64,000 nt of DNA from NCBI RefSeq assembly GCF_900091625.1, contig NZ_FMIC01000002.1:6386001-6450000 (forward strand), given 5' to 3'. The stretch's first letter is position 1. Each line of letters begins with the position of its first letter. The notes beneath the pieces are model-generated. The model ran no database searches. It worked only from the letters and a program-made list of their open reading frames with translations, and was not told the origin of the DNA. Position numbers and translations under genes: made by a program. Source of the stretch: Micromonospora peucetia (GTDB lineage Bacteria; Actinomycetota; Actinomycetes; Mycobacteriales; Micromonosporaceae). Shown in pieces: positions 56,322 to 64,000 of the stretch.

Positions 56322-57404
56322 TCATGCCAGACCCGCCAGGCGTGCGATCTCGGCGGCGGCCCAGGGCGCCATCTTGAATCCGCCCCCGTTGAAGCCGGTG
56401 GCCAGCAGCAGCGCGGGGGCGTCCGGGTGCGCCGCGACCCGGGCGCGGCCGTCCGGCGCCCAGCACTCCGCGGCGCGCAGCCCGCCGAGATGGCGGCTGC
56501 CGGGGAGCCATCCCCAGCGCCGGGTGCCCGCCGCAGCGGCCAGCCGGGACTGGGCCGCGTCCACCTGCTCCCGGCCGGGTGGCGAGGGCAGCCGGTGGTG
56601 CGTGGGGTGCCCGACGTAGACCCCGCCGGAGCCCGGATCGGGCCGGCCGTTGACGTCGAACTCATCGTCGGTGTAGGCGGGCTGGTCGGGCACCGGCGCC
56701 TCGGGTCGGTACAGCTCGACCTGTACGGCCTGGGCCCACAGGTCGTGTGCCAGGCCCCATGAGGTCAACAGGTGGGGGGTGGCGGCACCGGTGGCCAGGA
56801 CCACCCGGTCGGCACGGACCGCTCCGGCGCCCGTACGCACCCCGGTGATCCGGCCGTCGCCCGAGCGCGCGAGGCTGTGCACGGCAACCCCTTCGAGGAC
56901 CGTGCCGCCCCGGCGCCGGCCGGCGCGCAGGAAGCCGCAGGTCACCTCGACCGGGTCCAGCCAGCCAGACTCCGGCTCCCACACTGCCCCGTGGCCGGCC
57001 GGCCCGGCCAGCAGGTGGCCGAAGCGCTTGGTCACCTCCTCGGCCTCCAGCCAGGTCACGGGCGTCTGAGCACCGAGCCGGGCCGCCTCCGCGCGTGCGT
57101 CGGCCGCGCGGTCCGGGGCCGGCAGGTACAGGAACCCGCTGGTGTGGAAGGCGGCCGGTTCCCCGGTGTGTTCGACGAAACGACGGAAGTACCGCCAGCC
57201 GGCCGCCGCCCGGTCGGAGAGGACCGGGTCGTCGTGGTGGCAGCGGACGACGCCGCCGCTCCAGGCCGTCGTGCCCAGCCCGACACGGTCCCGCTCGACC
57301 ATGGTCACGCGAGCGCCGCGGGCGGCCAGTTCGTGGAAGACGGCCGTACCGACCACTCCACCGCCGACCACGACCACGTCCGCCCGGTGGACAGGGTCAG
57401 TCAT
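56322..57404 (-). CDS. FAD-dependent DAO-type amine oxidase
   Basis: 360 residues from the ATG at 57404, which overlaps the monooxygenase gene by 8 nt. The FAD-binding motif is VVVGGGVVGTAVFHELAARG. The fold continues with the DAO-family pattern (TTAWSGGVVRCH, VVLATGAATPHLL, ATGFNGGGFKMAPW). Glycine-oxidase-like members in hydrazine pathways cleave the C-N bond of the N6-linked lysine adduct to free a hydrazino acid. Its tight link to the N-hydroxylase makes it the best candidate for that step. A second DAO enzyme at 61003 could share or replace this role. Confidence 0.88.
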   Translation of the reverse strand: MTDPVHRADVVVVGGGVVGTAVFHELAARGARVTMVERDRVGLGTTAWSGGVVRCHHDDPVLSDRAAAGWRYFRRFVEHTGEPAAFHTSGFLYLPAPDRAADARAEAARLGAQTPVTWLEAEEVTKRFGHLLAGPAGHGAVWEPESGWLDPVEVTCGFLRAGRRRGGTVLEGVAVHSLARSGDGRITGVRTGAGAVRADRVVLATGAATPHLLTSWGLAHDLWAQAVQVELYRPEAPVPDQPAYTDDEFDVNGRPDPGSGGVYVGHPTHHRLPSPPGREQVDAAQSRLAAAAGTRRWGWLPGSRHLGGLRAAECWAPDGRARVAAHPDAPALLLATGFNGGGFKMAPWAAAEIARLAGLA

Positions 57405-58725
57405 GCGCGGCACCTTCCAGTGTGAACGGTTCGTCGCTGTACATCGCTGCCTTCCGGTGCTCCAGCACGGAGCGAAGGATCTCGCCGGAGCGGACCGCGA
57501 CCATCGACAGCAGCGAGGAGGTGATGCCGTGTGTGTGTTCGGTTCCGCCCTGAACGTAGATCCCGGCGTTCTCAAGGCCGTCCACAGTCAGCCGGTAGTC
57601 GCGACCGACGCGCAACCGTCCGGCGCCGTCCCGGGCGCAGTACGGAGCCAGGCCGCCGAGCAGCGACAGCGGGTCCTGCTCGTCGTAGCCGGTGGCGAAG
57701 ACGGCCGCGTCGGCAACGACCTCCTCCTCCGTGCCGGTGGCTTGCGAGCGGACGCGGACGGTGACGCCGGTGCCCTCGTCCCGTATGTCGGTGACCTCGC
57801 TGACGCCCCGTATGCGCAGGCGGGTGCGGCCGCGCACCTTCTCCTGGTACGCCCGCCGGTACAGCTCCTCGATCAGATCGAGGTCCACGACCGAGTAGTT
57901 GGTGTTGCGGTGGTAAGTCATCAGCCGGTTCTTGGCGGCCTCGTCGGCGTCGTAGTAAACGTCAACGGCCTCGGGGTCGAAGATTCGGTTGGCGTACGGA
58001 CTGTCGTCGGCAGGGCTGTAGCCGTAGCGGGCGAAGACCGCCTCTACCTCGGCCTGCGGGTAGGTGCGGTGCAGGTACTCGGTCGCCTCGGCGGCGCTCT
58101 GTCCGGCGCCGACCACCAAGAACCGGCGGACGTCCGCGGTCCGCCCGGCGAGCCGGGTCAGCAGCTCGCTGCTGTGCCAGATGTTCGCGCCGGCCTTCAC
58201 CCCGTCGGGCATCCGGGGCCGCAGGCCACAGGCGATGACCACGTTGCGCGCACGGTGCACGGTGCTGCCGCCGGGGCCCGGGACGACCACCTCGAGCAGG
58301 TCGCCGGCCGCACGGACCTCGGTCACCTCGCTTGAGTAGGAGACCATGTGGTCGACCCCGACCGCCGCCCACCCGAGGTAGTCGTGGAACTCCTCGCGAG
58401 TGGGGTAGAGGATCTTGTGGTTGATGAAGTCCACCAGTCTGCCGCGTGCGTGCAGGTAGGGGACGAACCCGAAGTGGCTGGTCGGGTTGCGCAGGGTGGC
58501 CAGATCCTTGAGGAACGACACCTGCATGGTGGCGCCGTCGATCAACATCCCCCGGTGCCAGCCGAAGCCGGGCTGCCGCTCCAGGAAGAGTGCGGTGACC
58601 GCCTGGTCGTGCGGAGCGCTCTCATTGTGTTCCTCAAGGGCGATGGCAAGGCCCAGATTGGCCGGCCCAAAACCGATTCCCACAACGTCGTGAACCGGCG
58701 AGAAATTGTCGCGCGGATTCCCCAT
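57397..58725 (-). CDS. Lysine/ornithine N-hydroxylating monooxygenase
   Basis: 442 residues when started at the ATG at 58725, which has AAGGGA upstream and gives the family's usual length; the frame also opens at 58848. FAD motif GIGFGPANLGLA near residue 16, NADPH motif VVGAGQSAAEA near 200, and the ATGYDEQDP motif near the C-terminus are those of flavin N-monooxygenases such as lysine N6-hydroxylase. MQVSFLKDLATLRNPTS is also conserved. It would supply N6-hydroxylysine (or N5-hydroxyornithine) to the cupin/MetRS pair. It leads a minus-strand operon of up to nine genes. Confidence 0.92.
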   Translation of the reverse strand: MGNPRDNFSPVHDVVGIGFGPANLGLAIALEEHNESAPHDQAVTALFLERQPGFGWHRGMLIDGATMQVSFLKDLATLRNPTSHFGFVPYLHARGRLVDFINHKILYPTREEFHDYLGWAAVGVDHMVSYSSEVTEVRAAGDLLEVVVPGPGGSTVHRARNVVIACGLRPRMPDGVKAGANIWHSSELLTRLAGRTADVRRFLVVGAGQSAAEATEYLHRTYPQAEVEAVFARYGYSPADDSPYANRIFDPEAVDVYYDADEAAKNRLMTYHRNTNYSVVDLDLIEELYRRAYQEKVRGRTRLRIRGVSEVTDIRDEGTGVTVRVRSQATGTEEEVVADAAVFATGYDEQDPLSLLGGLAPYCARDGAGRLRVGRDYRLTVDGLENAGIYVQGGTEHTHGITSSLLSMVAVRSGEILRSVLEHRKAAMYSDEPFTLEGAAHD

Positions 58726-59046
58726 CAAGATATTTCCCTTCCCGTCGGGCCACTGGTTCGACATGCCATTGCCCGAGGCGAGGTCGAAGCTATCTCGAAT
58801 CCCGTCCGAGTAGCGGACCGATAGCGGAGCGTGGCAGTGAGCTGTCATCCGCGACCCGTCACACCCTGCCGACTCACCCTATATGACCCATTATTCCCCT
58901 GTTCGTCGGTGACACCTTCCTGCAAGCTCGCCCGAGTCCCCTGGCTCAACGCCGAGGTCGCCGCCCACAGTTGACGGGACAGAAAAAGGCATGGAAACGC
59001 CACTGGTCCCCCGGTCGAGCGATCCTTTACGGGATATGGATGATGC
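58726..59046. promoter_or_regulatory. Divergent promoter region of the hydrazine cluster
   Basis: A 321-nt gap separates the N-hydroxylase and cupin starts. It includes AT-rich patches (CCTATATGACCCATTATTCC near 58,880 and GGACAGAAAAAGGCATGG near 58,980). Outward promoters for both operons must lie here. No clear operator is visible. An alternative longer N-terminus of the N-hydroxylase (to 58848) would take up part of it. Confidence 0.5.
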
Positions 59047-59424
59047 ATGATCACCAAATTTCGGATACATGAAGGTGCCGCTGTCGGCGAGTTCGGCATG
59101 GCGTGCCAGCGGATCATTCCCTGGCAGGCACAGGAGGGCCAGGAGGAACCGCCGTTCGGCGGCATGGCCTGCTTCTTGCCGGCCGGCGCCTCCTCGGACC
59201 CCGACTGCCACGACCAGGACGAGGTCATGGTGGTCCTCTCCGGTTCCGGAAGGCTCGATCTCGGCGGCGACAAGGCCGAGTTCACGACCGGAGACGTGGT
59301 CGTCCTGCCCCGCAACAAGGAGCACGTCGTGCACAATCCGGGACCCGAGACCCTGACCTGGCTCTCGGTCTACTGGCCGCTGCACGAGCCGAAGCGGACC
59401 GAGGGTACGGAGGTGAGCGCGTGA
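59047..59424 (+). CDS. Cupin protein, probable N-N bond-forming subunit
   Basis: 125 residues, ATG at 59047. Single-domain cupin: metal-site residues His55 and Glu59 (DCHDQDEVMVVLSGSG) and His93/His96 (LPRNKEHVVHNPG). It overlaps the MetRS-like gene by 4 nt (GTGA). In known hydrazine synthetases (for example of the s56-p1, triacsin and pyrazofurin type) a cupin domain works with a MetRS-like domain to join N6-hydroxylysine to an amino acid. There the cupin rearranges the ester to form the N-N bond. Here the cupin is a separate protein. Its place in the operon makes that role very likely. Confidence 0.85.
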   Translation: MITKFRIHEGAAVGEFGMACQRIIPWQAQEGQEEPPFGGMACFLPAGASSDPDCHDQDEVMVVLSGSGRLDLGGDKAEFTTGDVVVLPRNKEHVVHNPGPETLTWLSVYWPLHEPKRTEGTEVSA

Positions 59425-61010
59425 GCGGTCCAGTCTGGATCACCGCCACCCCACCCACTCCCAACGGCGAGCTGCACGTCGGTCACATCGCCGGACCCTA
59501 CGTCGCCGGCGACGTACTGCGCCGCTTCCTCGCCGCCGACAAGGTCGAGGTCCACTACACCACCGGGCTGGACGACCACCAGAGCTATGTCGCGGTACGC
59601 GGCCTGAAGGACGGCGGGCGCACCGGCGGGGAGGTCGCCGACGGCTACGGCGTGTCCATCGTCCGGGTGTGGCAGCAGGCCGAGGTCGGTTTCGACAACG
59701 TGGTGCATCCGCGCAAGGAGGACGGCTACCTCGCCTACGTCCAGGACTTCCTGCACCGCCTCTACGACGCCGGGCACGTCGTCGCCCGTACCCGGCCGCT
59801 GCCGTACTGCACCCCGTGCCAGCGCTGGCTGTACGAGGCGTACCTGACGGGGAAGTGCCCGCACTGCGGCTCCTCGTCCAACGGCAACGCCTGTGAGCCG
59901 TGCGGCCGCCCCAATGACTGCGCCGATCTGGCCGAGCCGCAGTGCACTGTCTGCGGCACCCCGGCGGAAATCCGCGACGCCGCCCGGCTGTACTTCCCGC
60001 TGGCACCGCTCGCCGACCGGCTGAAGACGTTCTGGACAGCGGTCGACATGCCGCCGCACCTGCGGGTCCTGTGTGACCGGATGCTGGCCGACGGGCTGCC
60101 GGAGATCGCGGTGAGTCACCCCGGCGAGTGGGGCGTGCCAGTGACCGTGCCTGGCTTCGAAGACCAGCGGGCCTATGTGTGGTTCGAGATGGCGCCGGGC
60201 TATCTATGGGAACTGCCCGCGTCGGAGCGGGAGAAGGGCAACTGGCCCGCCCCCGTGCAGTTCTTCGGCTTCGACAACGGCTACTTCCACGCGGTGCTGT
60301 TCCCCGCCCTGTACGCCGCCCTGCACCCCGGGGCCGCCCTGGCGCGGGCCTTCGTGGTCAACGAGTTCTACCAGCTGGAGGGGCTGAAGTTCTCCACCAG
60401 CCGACAGCACGCCATCTGGGCCCACGAGGCGCTCGCCGAGGCCGGCTCCGACGTCCTACGCCATCATGTACTCGCTGACCGGCCCAACGGCCGCCAGACC
60501 AGCTTCACCCGCGCCGACCTGGCACGCACCCAGGAGCTGCTCACCGTCCAGTGGAACGGCTGGCTGGAGCGGCTGTTCGCGGCGGTCGCCCACGACAGCG
60601 ACGGCCGGGCCCCCGAGGAGAGGCCCGAGGGACCCGCCTGGCAGCGGCTGCGGGCCCGGCTGGAGCGCACCGTGGCGGAGCTGCGCGAGGCCTATAGCGT
60701 CGAGGGCTTTGACCCGCGCCGTGCCGTCGCCCTCCTCAACGAGGTCGTCGCCGGCGTGAACGACTTCTGGTACGTCCACGAGCACGAGCGGGACCGCTCG
60801 CCCTCCGCCCACCGTGCCGCCCTGACCGCGCAACTGGCCGTCGCTGGCGCCCTGTCGGCGTGGGCCGCGCCCGTCATGCCGGCCGGCGCGGCACGGCTCG
60901 CCGCGCTGCTGGGCGAGGACGCGGACCGCGCGGTCGACGCCGCCGCGCTGACCCCGCCCCCGGCGGGCCAGCCGCTGACCTTGCCTGACCGTCCGGTCTT
61001 CGGTGACTGA
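59421..61010 (+). CDS. Methionyl-tRNA synthetase-like hydrazine synthetase subunit
   Basis: 529 residues; the GTG at 59421 overlaps the cupin stop. It has a class I synthetase core: HVGH (residues 19-22, HIGH motif), four CxxC zinc-knuckle pairs between about 130 and 182 (CTPCQ, CPHCG, CEPCG, CTVCG) and a KMSKS-like LKFSTSRQ near 323. It is shorter than housekeeping MetRS. In hydrazine synthetases this domain adenylates an amino acid and passes it to the hydroxylamine oxygen of N6-hydroxylysine. The amino acid (Gly or Glu in known systems) cannot be read here. Not a translation enzyme, judged by context. Confidence 0.85.
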   Translation: MSGPVWITATPPTPNGELHVGHIAGPYVAGDVLRRFLAADKVEVHYTTGLDDHQSYVAVRGLKDGGRTGGEVADGYGVSIVRVWQQAEVGFDNVVHPRKEDGYLAYVQDFLHRLYDAGHVVARTRPLPYCTPCQRWLYEAYLTGKCPHCGSSSNGNACEPCGRPNDCADLAEPQCTVCGTPAEIRDAARLYFPLAPLADRLKTFWTAVDMPPHLRVLCDRMLADGLPEIAVSHPGEWGVPVTVPGFEDQRAYVWFEMAPGYLWELPASEREKGNWPAPVQFFGFDNGYFHAVLFPALYAALHPGAALARAFVVNEFYQLEGLKFSTSRQHAIWAHEALAEAGSDVLRHHVLADRPNGRQTSFTRADLARTQELLTVQWNGWLERLFAAVAHDSDGRAPEERPEGPAWQRLRARLERTVAELREAYSVEGFDPRRAVALLNEVVAGVNDFWYVHEHERDRSPSAHRAALTAQLAVAGALSAWAAPVMPAGAARLAALLGEDADRAVDAAALTPPPAGQPLTLPDRPVFGD

Positions 61011-63006
61011 GGTCATGACGCGACAGGATGACACCGAAGTGCGCGTCGCCGTCGTCGGCCCCTTCAGCGGCCCGCGAGCGGCCTGGGGCGAGCTGCTCAC
61101 CCGGGCCGCCGCCGACCACAGCGATCCTGGCGTCGTCTGGGAGTTTCACGACGACCGGGGTGACGCCGACGCGGCCGAACGCGTCGCGCGTGCCCTTACG
61201 GCGGAACCCGAGCCCGTCGTGCGAGCCGTCATCGGGCACTTCAACAGCCTGGGCGCCGCACGGGCCCTGCCGCACTACCGGCAGGCCGGTCTCCCGGTGC
61301 TGCTGCCGCTGGCCACTGATCCTGACCTGCTGGCCGGCGGCGGCGGAGCGCTGCGCTGGTGCCCGCACGACCTGGGTCAGTCCGCTGCGATCCGCCGGGC
61401 CGCCGATGACCTCGGCATCGGCGCCCTGACCGTCGTCGACGACGGCAGCCCCTACGGGCGCCGGCTCGCCGAGCGGTTCGTCGCCCTGTCCTCGGACCCG
61501 GCCGCGACGGGCCAGGCCCTCGTTGTGTGCGGCACCCACCACGGCGCAGCCGACATCGCCCGGTGCCTGCGCGCGGACGGGCACGACGGACCGCTGTTCT
61601 TCACCGACGACTGCGCAATACCCGAATTTGCCGATCTGCTCGGCGACGTGGCGTATTCCGCCCGGGTCGTACGGTTGCGCGGCGGCCCCCACCTCCAGGT
61701 CGAGGCGGCCTTCGCGGCGCTCGTACGGGCCCTGCACTCCGACCCGGCCGCCACCGGTGACCGGCTCCTCGCGGCCGTCCGCGCGGTCGCCCGCTTCTCC
61801 TTCGACGCGGACGGCGATCCTGTCGACGCGGACGACGACGCCGGCTGGGAGGTCGTCCCGGTCACCCTGCTCTCGGCCCCGGCAGCACCACGCCCGACGG
61901 GCACCCCGGTCACCGGCTACGACGTCGTGGTCGTCGGCGCCGGTGTGGTGGGCACCGCCACTGCGGCGGGACTGGCCGCGGCGGGCCTCACCGTGGCGGT
62001 CGCCGAACTCGGTCCCGACGCCGGGTCGGCCACCCGCGCCTCCGGGGGGCTGGTCCGGGCGTACGAACCGGTGCCCGTCGTACGCGCCCTGGCCGTGCGC
62101 AGCCACCAGTTGCTTTGGGGCACCGCCTCGCCGCCTCGGTCGGCCGGCTTCCGCCGCACCGGCTCGGTGGTGCTGCTGGGCCCCGACGACGTCGCCGAGG
62201 CCGAACGCGGCATCAGCGAGTTGTCCGCGGCCGGGATCAAGGCGGACCTGCTCACGCCCCGCGAACTGACCGCACGCTGGCCTGACGTGACGGCGGACGG
62301 CGTCGCCGCCGCGGTGTGGGAACCGGGCGGCGGCTACGCCGATTCGGCCGGCACTGCCGCGCTGTATCTCGCCCGGGCCCTGCGGCACGGGGCCGTCCTG
62401 CTGCCCCCGGGACCGGTGCACGCGCTGGAGCCGCACCGGCGTGGGGTGCGTGTGTGCACCCCGGCGGGCGCGCTGATCGCCCGCTGTGCCGTGGTGACGG
62501 CGGGCACCGGAACCCCGGCGCTGCTCGGCGACCGGCTGCCGACCCGCTCTGGCGGCCCGGCCCCGCGCACCAAACGCATCCAATACGCCTTCTTCCGCGG
62601 ACCCGGCCGACCACTGCCCGCATTCAGCGACCTGACCTGCGGCATCTGGGGCCGCCCACAGCTGGACGGGCCGTTCGCCGGAGGCCAGCTGACCGGCCGA
62701 CCGGTCGAGGAGTGGGACGTGTCGGCTGACCACGGCGACGACCTCACCGACGAGCAGGTCGCCCACATTCGCGCCGGTGTCGTCCACCGCTGGCCCTGGG
62801 TGTCCCAGGTGCCTTACCTGGGTGGTCGGTTCGGGGCCGACCTGTACCATCCAGACGGGCCGTTCCTGGGCCTTCTTCCCGGTGAACCCCCGGTCGTGGT
62901 GGCCGCGTGCTGGTCTGGAGCCGGTTTCAAGACGGCGCCGGGTGCCGCCGAAGAGGCGGCGGCCGCCGTGCGGCGCCTGCTGCAGTGGCAGGGCGCCACG
63001 CCGTGA
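61003..63006 (+). CDS. Fusion of a receptor-like ligand-binding domain with a DAO-type flavin oxidase
   Basis: 667 residues from the GTG at 61003; an ATG at 61015 is an alternative. Residues about 8-295 resemble the leucine/amide-binding (ANF receptor) fold of ABC transport proteins: VAVVGPFSGPRAAWGELLTR, VIGHFNSLGAARALPHY, LTVVDDGSPYGRRLAERF. There is no signal peptide. Residues about 308-660 are a DAO-family oxidoreductase with FAD motif VVVGAGVVGTATAAGLAAAG. Such oxidases cleave the lysine-linked hydrazine in related pathways. The ligand-binding part may hold the substrate or a regulatory amino acid. It overlaps the MetRS-like gene by 8 nt if GTG is used. Confidence 0.85.
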   Translation: MTEVMTRQDDTEVRVAVVGPFSGPRAAWGELLTRAAADHSDPGVVWEFHDDRGDADAAERVARALTAEPEPVVRAVIGHFNSLGAARALPHYRQAGLPVLLPLATDPDLLAGGGGALRWCPHDLGQSAAIRRAADDLGIGALTVVDDGSPYGRRLAERFVALSSDPAATGQALVVCGTHHGAADIARCLRADGHDGPLFFTDDCAIPEFADLLGDVAYSARVVRLRGGPHLQVEAAFAALVRALHSDPAATGDRLLAAVRAVARFSFDADGDPVDADDDAGWEVVPVTLLSAPAAPRPTGTPVTGYDVVVVGAGVVGTATAAGLAAAGLTVAVAELGPDAGSATRASGGLVRAYEPVPVVRALAVRSHQLLWGTASPPRSAGFRRTGSVVLLGPDDVAEAERGISELSAAGIKADLLTPRELTARWPDVTADGVAAAVWEPGGGYADSAGTAALYLARALRHGAVLLPPGPVHALEPHRRGVRVCTPAGALIARCAVVTAGTGTPALLGDRLPTRSGGPAPRTKRIQYAFFRGPGRPLPAFSDLTCGIWGRPQLDGPFAGGQLTGRPVEEWDVSADHGDDLTDEQVAHIRAGVVHRWPWVSQVPYLGGRFGADLYHPDGPFLGLLPGEPPVVVAACWSGAGFKTAPGAAEEAAAAVRRLLQWQGATP

Positions 63007-63040
63007 CCGCTCCGCCCCAGCACACAGCGAAGGTGACGCC

Positions 63041-63706
63041 TTGAGCACTTCCCCGCGCCAGCCCCTCAGCGCCGAACTTCCGGTCACGGATCGGACGCGT
63101 CTGCGCCGCATGAAGGAGAAGGGCCGCACGGCCCGCGCGGACCTGGACGCCGTCCTCGCCGCCGGGTTCGTCTGCCACCTCGGCGTCGTCGTCGACGGTA
63201 CCCCCGTGGTCGTACCCACCGTGTACGGCACCGCTGCGGACACCCTCTACTTCCACGGCTCCGTCGCCGCGCACAGCCTGACCTCGGCCCCGGGCCAGAC
63301 CGTCTGCGTGACCGTCACCCACGTCGACGGGATCGTGCTGGCCCGCTCGCTCTTCGAGCACAGCATCAACTACCGCAGCGCCATGATCTACGGCGTCCCA
63401 CGCCCGGTCACCGACCCGGAGGAGACCCTGGCCGGGCTGCGCCTGATCACCGAGCAGGCCCAGCCCGGTCAGTGGGGCTACGCCCGCCATCCCAGTCGCA
63501 AGGAACTGGCCGCGACGACGTTGCTGGCCCTGAGCCTGGAAGAGGCGTCGGTCAAGGTACGCGTCGGACCGCCGGACGATGGCGACAGCCCTGACGCCGC
63601 ACTCGGCCTGTGGGCGGGCGTCATACCCCTGCGCCTCGTACGCGGCGCCCCGGTGCCCGACCCCGCGCTCGCACCGGACATCCCGCTGCCCCACCACCTC
63701 GACTGA
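63041..63706 (+). CDS. Pyridoxamine 5'-phosphate oxidase-family flavoprotein
   Basis: 221 residues with a TTG at 63041, preceded by GCGAAGGTGA; no ATG or GTG fits better. It has a split-barrel flavin-binding fold: ARADLDAVLAAGFVCHLGVV, VVPTVYG, LYFHGSVAAHSL, LARSLFEHSINYRSAMIYG and the WGYARHPSRKELAATTLL segment. This matches the PNPOx-like flavin-nucleotide-binding family. A dehydrogenation role, such as aromatising a cyclic hydrazone, is plausible here but unproven. It follows the DAO fusion gene by 34 nt. Confidence 0.85.
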   Translation: MSTSPRQPLSAELPVTDRTRLRRMKEKGRTARADLDAVLAAGFVCHLGVVVDGTPVVVPTVYGTAADTLYFHGSVAAHSLTSAPGQTVCVTVTHVDGIVLARSLFEHSINYRSAMIYGVPRPVTDPEETLAGLRLITEQAQPGQWGYARHPSRKELAATTLLALSLEEASVKVRVGPPDDGDSPDAALGLWAGVIPLRLVRGAPVPDPALAPDIPLPHHLD

Positions 63707-63761
63707 CGACCCCGCCGGGGTCCGAGACGTAGTACGACGCCACACAGAAAGGCGAGACGCC

Positions 63762-64000
63762 ATGTGCGGTCTGAGCGGTTGGGTCTCCTACGGACGGGAC
63801 CTGCGAAGGGATCGGGAGCAGGAGACGGTCGCCGCCATGACCGCGACCATGGCCTGCCGCGGCCCGGACGACTCCGGCGTGTGGACCCGGACGCACGTGG
63901 CACTCGGCCACCGCCGGCTCGCCGTCATCGACATCGAGGGCGGCCGTCAGCCGATGTCCTACGACACCGGCGGCGGCGAGGTAGCCCTTGCCTACACGGG
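63762..64000 (+). CDS. Asparagine synthetase-like glutamine amidotransferase (3' end outside window)
   Basis: 79 residues are visible from the ATG at 63762, with GAAAGG upstream. The class II glutamine amidotransferase start is clear: Cys2 as nucleophile (MCGLSGWV), then CRGPDDSGVW and LGHRRLAVIDIEGGRQPM. These are AsnB-family blocks. The synthetase half lies beyond the window. AsnB-like proteins in biosynthetic clusters form amides from carboxylic acids, so a carboxamide group or amide-type coupling in the cluster B product is possible. 55 nt separate it from the flavoprotein gene. Confidence 0.88.
   Translation, partial: MCGLSGWVSYGRDLRRDREQETVAAMTATMACRGPDDSGVWTRTHVALGHRRLAVIDIEGGRQPMSYDTGGGEVALAYT

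Noticed and set aside
59421..61010. Housekeeping methionyl-tRNA synthetase
   Set aside because: It is short, overlaps a cupin gene and lies next to an N-hydroxylase, the known arrangement for hydrazine synthetases.

Overview
The window is high-GC DNA with strongly GC-biased third codon positions, many GTG starts, long PKS/NRPS-type genes and LacI, XRE, AraC and LuxR-like regulators. This fits a filamentous actinomycete. A Micromonosporaceae member is my guess, but no rRNA or marker gene is present to prove it. No tRNA, rRNA or CRISPR array was seen.

Layout. (1) 1-7.0 kb: a LacI-type regulator faces a secreted-protein operon across a perfect 36-bp palindrome. The operon holds two DUF4127-type proteins flanking an unrecognised secreted protein and looks like a carbohydrate-use locus. 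(2) 7.2-9.3 kb: a HEAT-like repeat protein and a divergent XRE regulator/methionine aminopeptidase pair. (3) 9.4-33.2 kb: biosynthetic cluster A. Its left arm, on the minus strand, carries an acyl-CoA ligase, an A-T-R carboxyl reductase, an aldo-keto reductase, a sulfotransferase and an HK97-fold, encapsulin-like shell protein. Its right arm, on the plus strand, carries a cytochrome P450 and a 4,324-residue two-module PKS. A 3Fe-4S ferredoxin and an FG-GAP repeat protein follow on the minus strand. A capsid protein inside a polyketide cluster matches the idea of natural-product (family 3) encapsulins. (4) 33.4-42.9 kb: a decayed, insertion-rich zone with protease, HAD and several transposase remnants, a few ordinary genes, and two related LuxR-like regulators. 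(5) 43.9-49.1 kb: an MFS exporter facing a proB-like/proA-like/aminotransferase operon. (6) 49.3-64.0 kb: biosynthetic cluster B, cut by the window end. It is two divergent operons around an N-hydroxylating monooxygenase and a cupin + MetRS-like pair, the known signature of hydrazine (N-N bond) formation. It adds two DAO-type oxidases (one fused to a ligand-binding domain), aldolases, SDRs, an ATP-grasp enzyme, an acireductone dioxygenase-like cupin, a flavoprotein and an asparagine synthetase-like amidotransferase.

How the genes may work together. In cluster A a starter acid is loaded, extended twice with ketoreduction and dehydration to a dienoyl chain, and handed to an unseen partner because no thioesterase is present. 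P450, reductase and sulfotransferase tailoring may occur near or inside a protein shell. In cluster B, N6-hydroxylysine is probably joined to another amino acid and then cleaved oxidatively to leave a hydrazino acid. If that amino acid is glutamate, the nearby proB/proA-like enzymes could convert the hydrazinoglutarate to a semialdehyde that cyclises to a tetrahydropyridazine. This last step is my hypothesis, not something the sequence proves.
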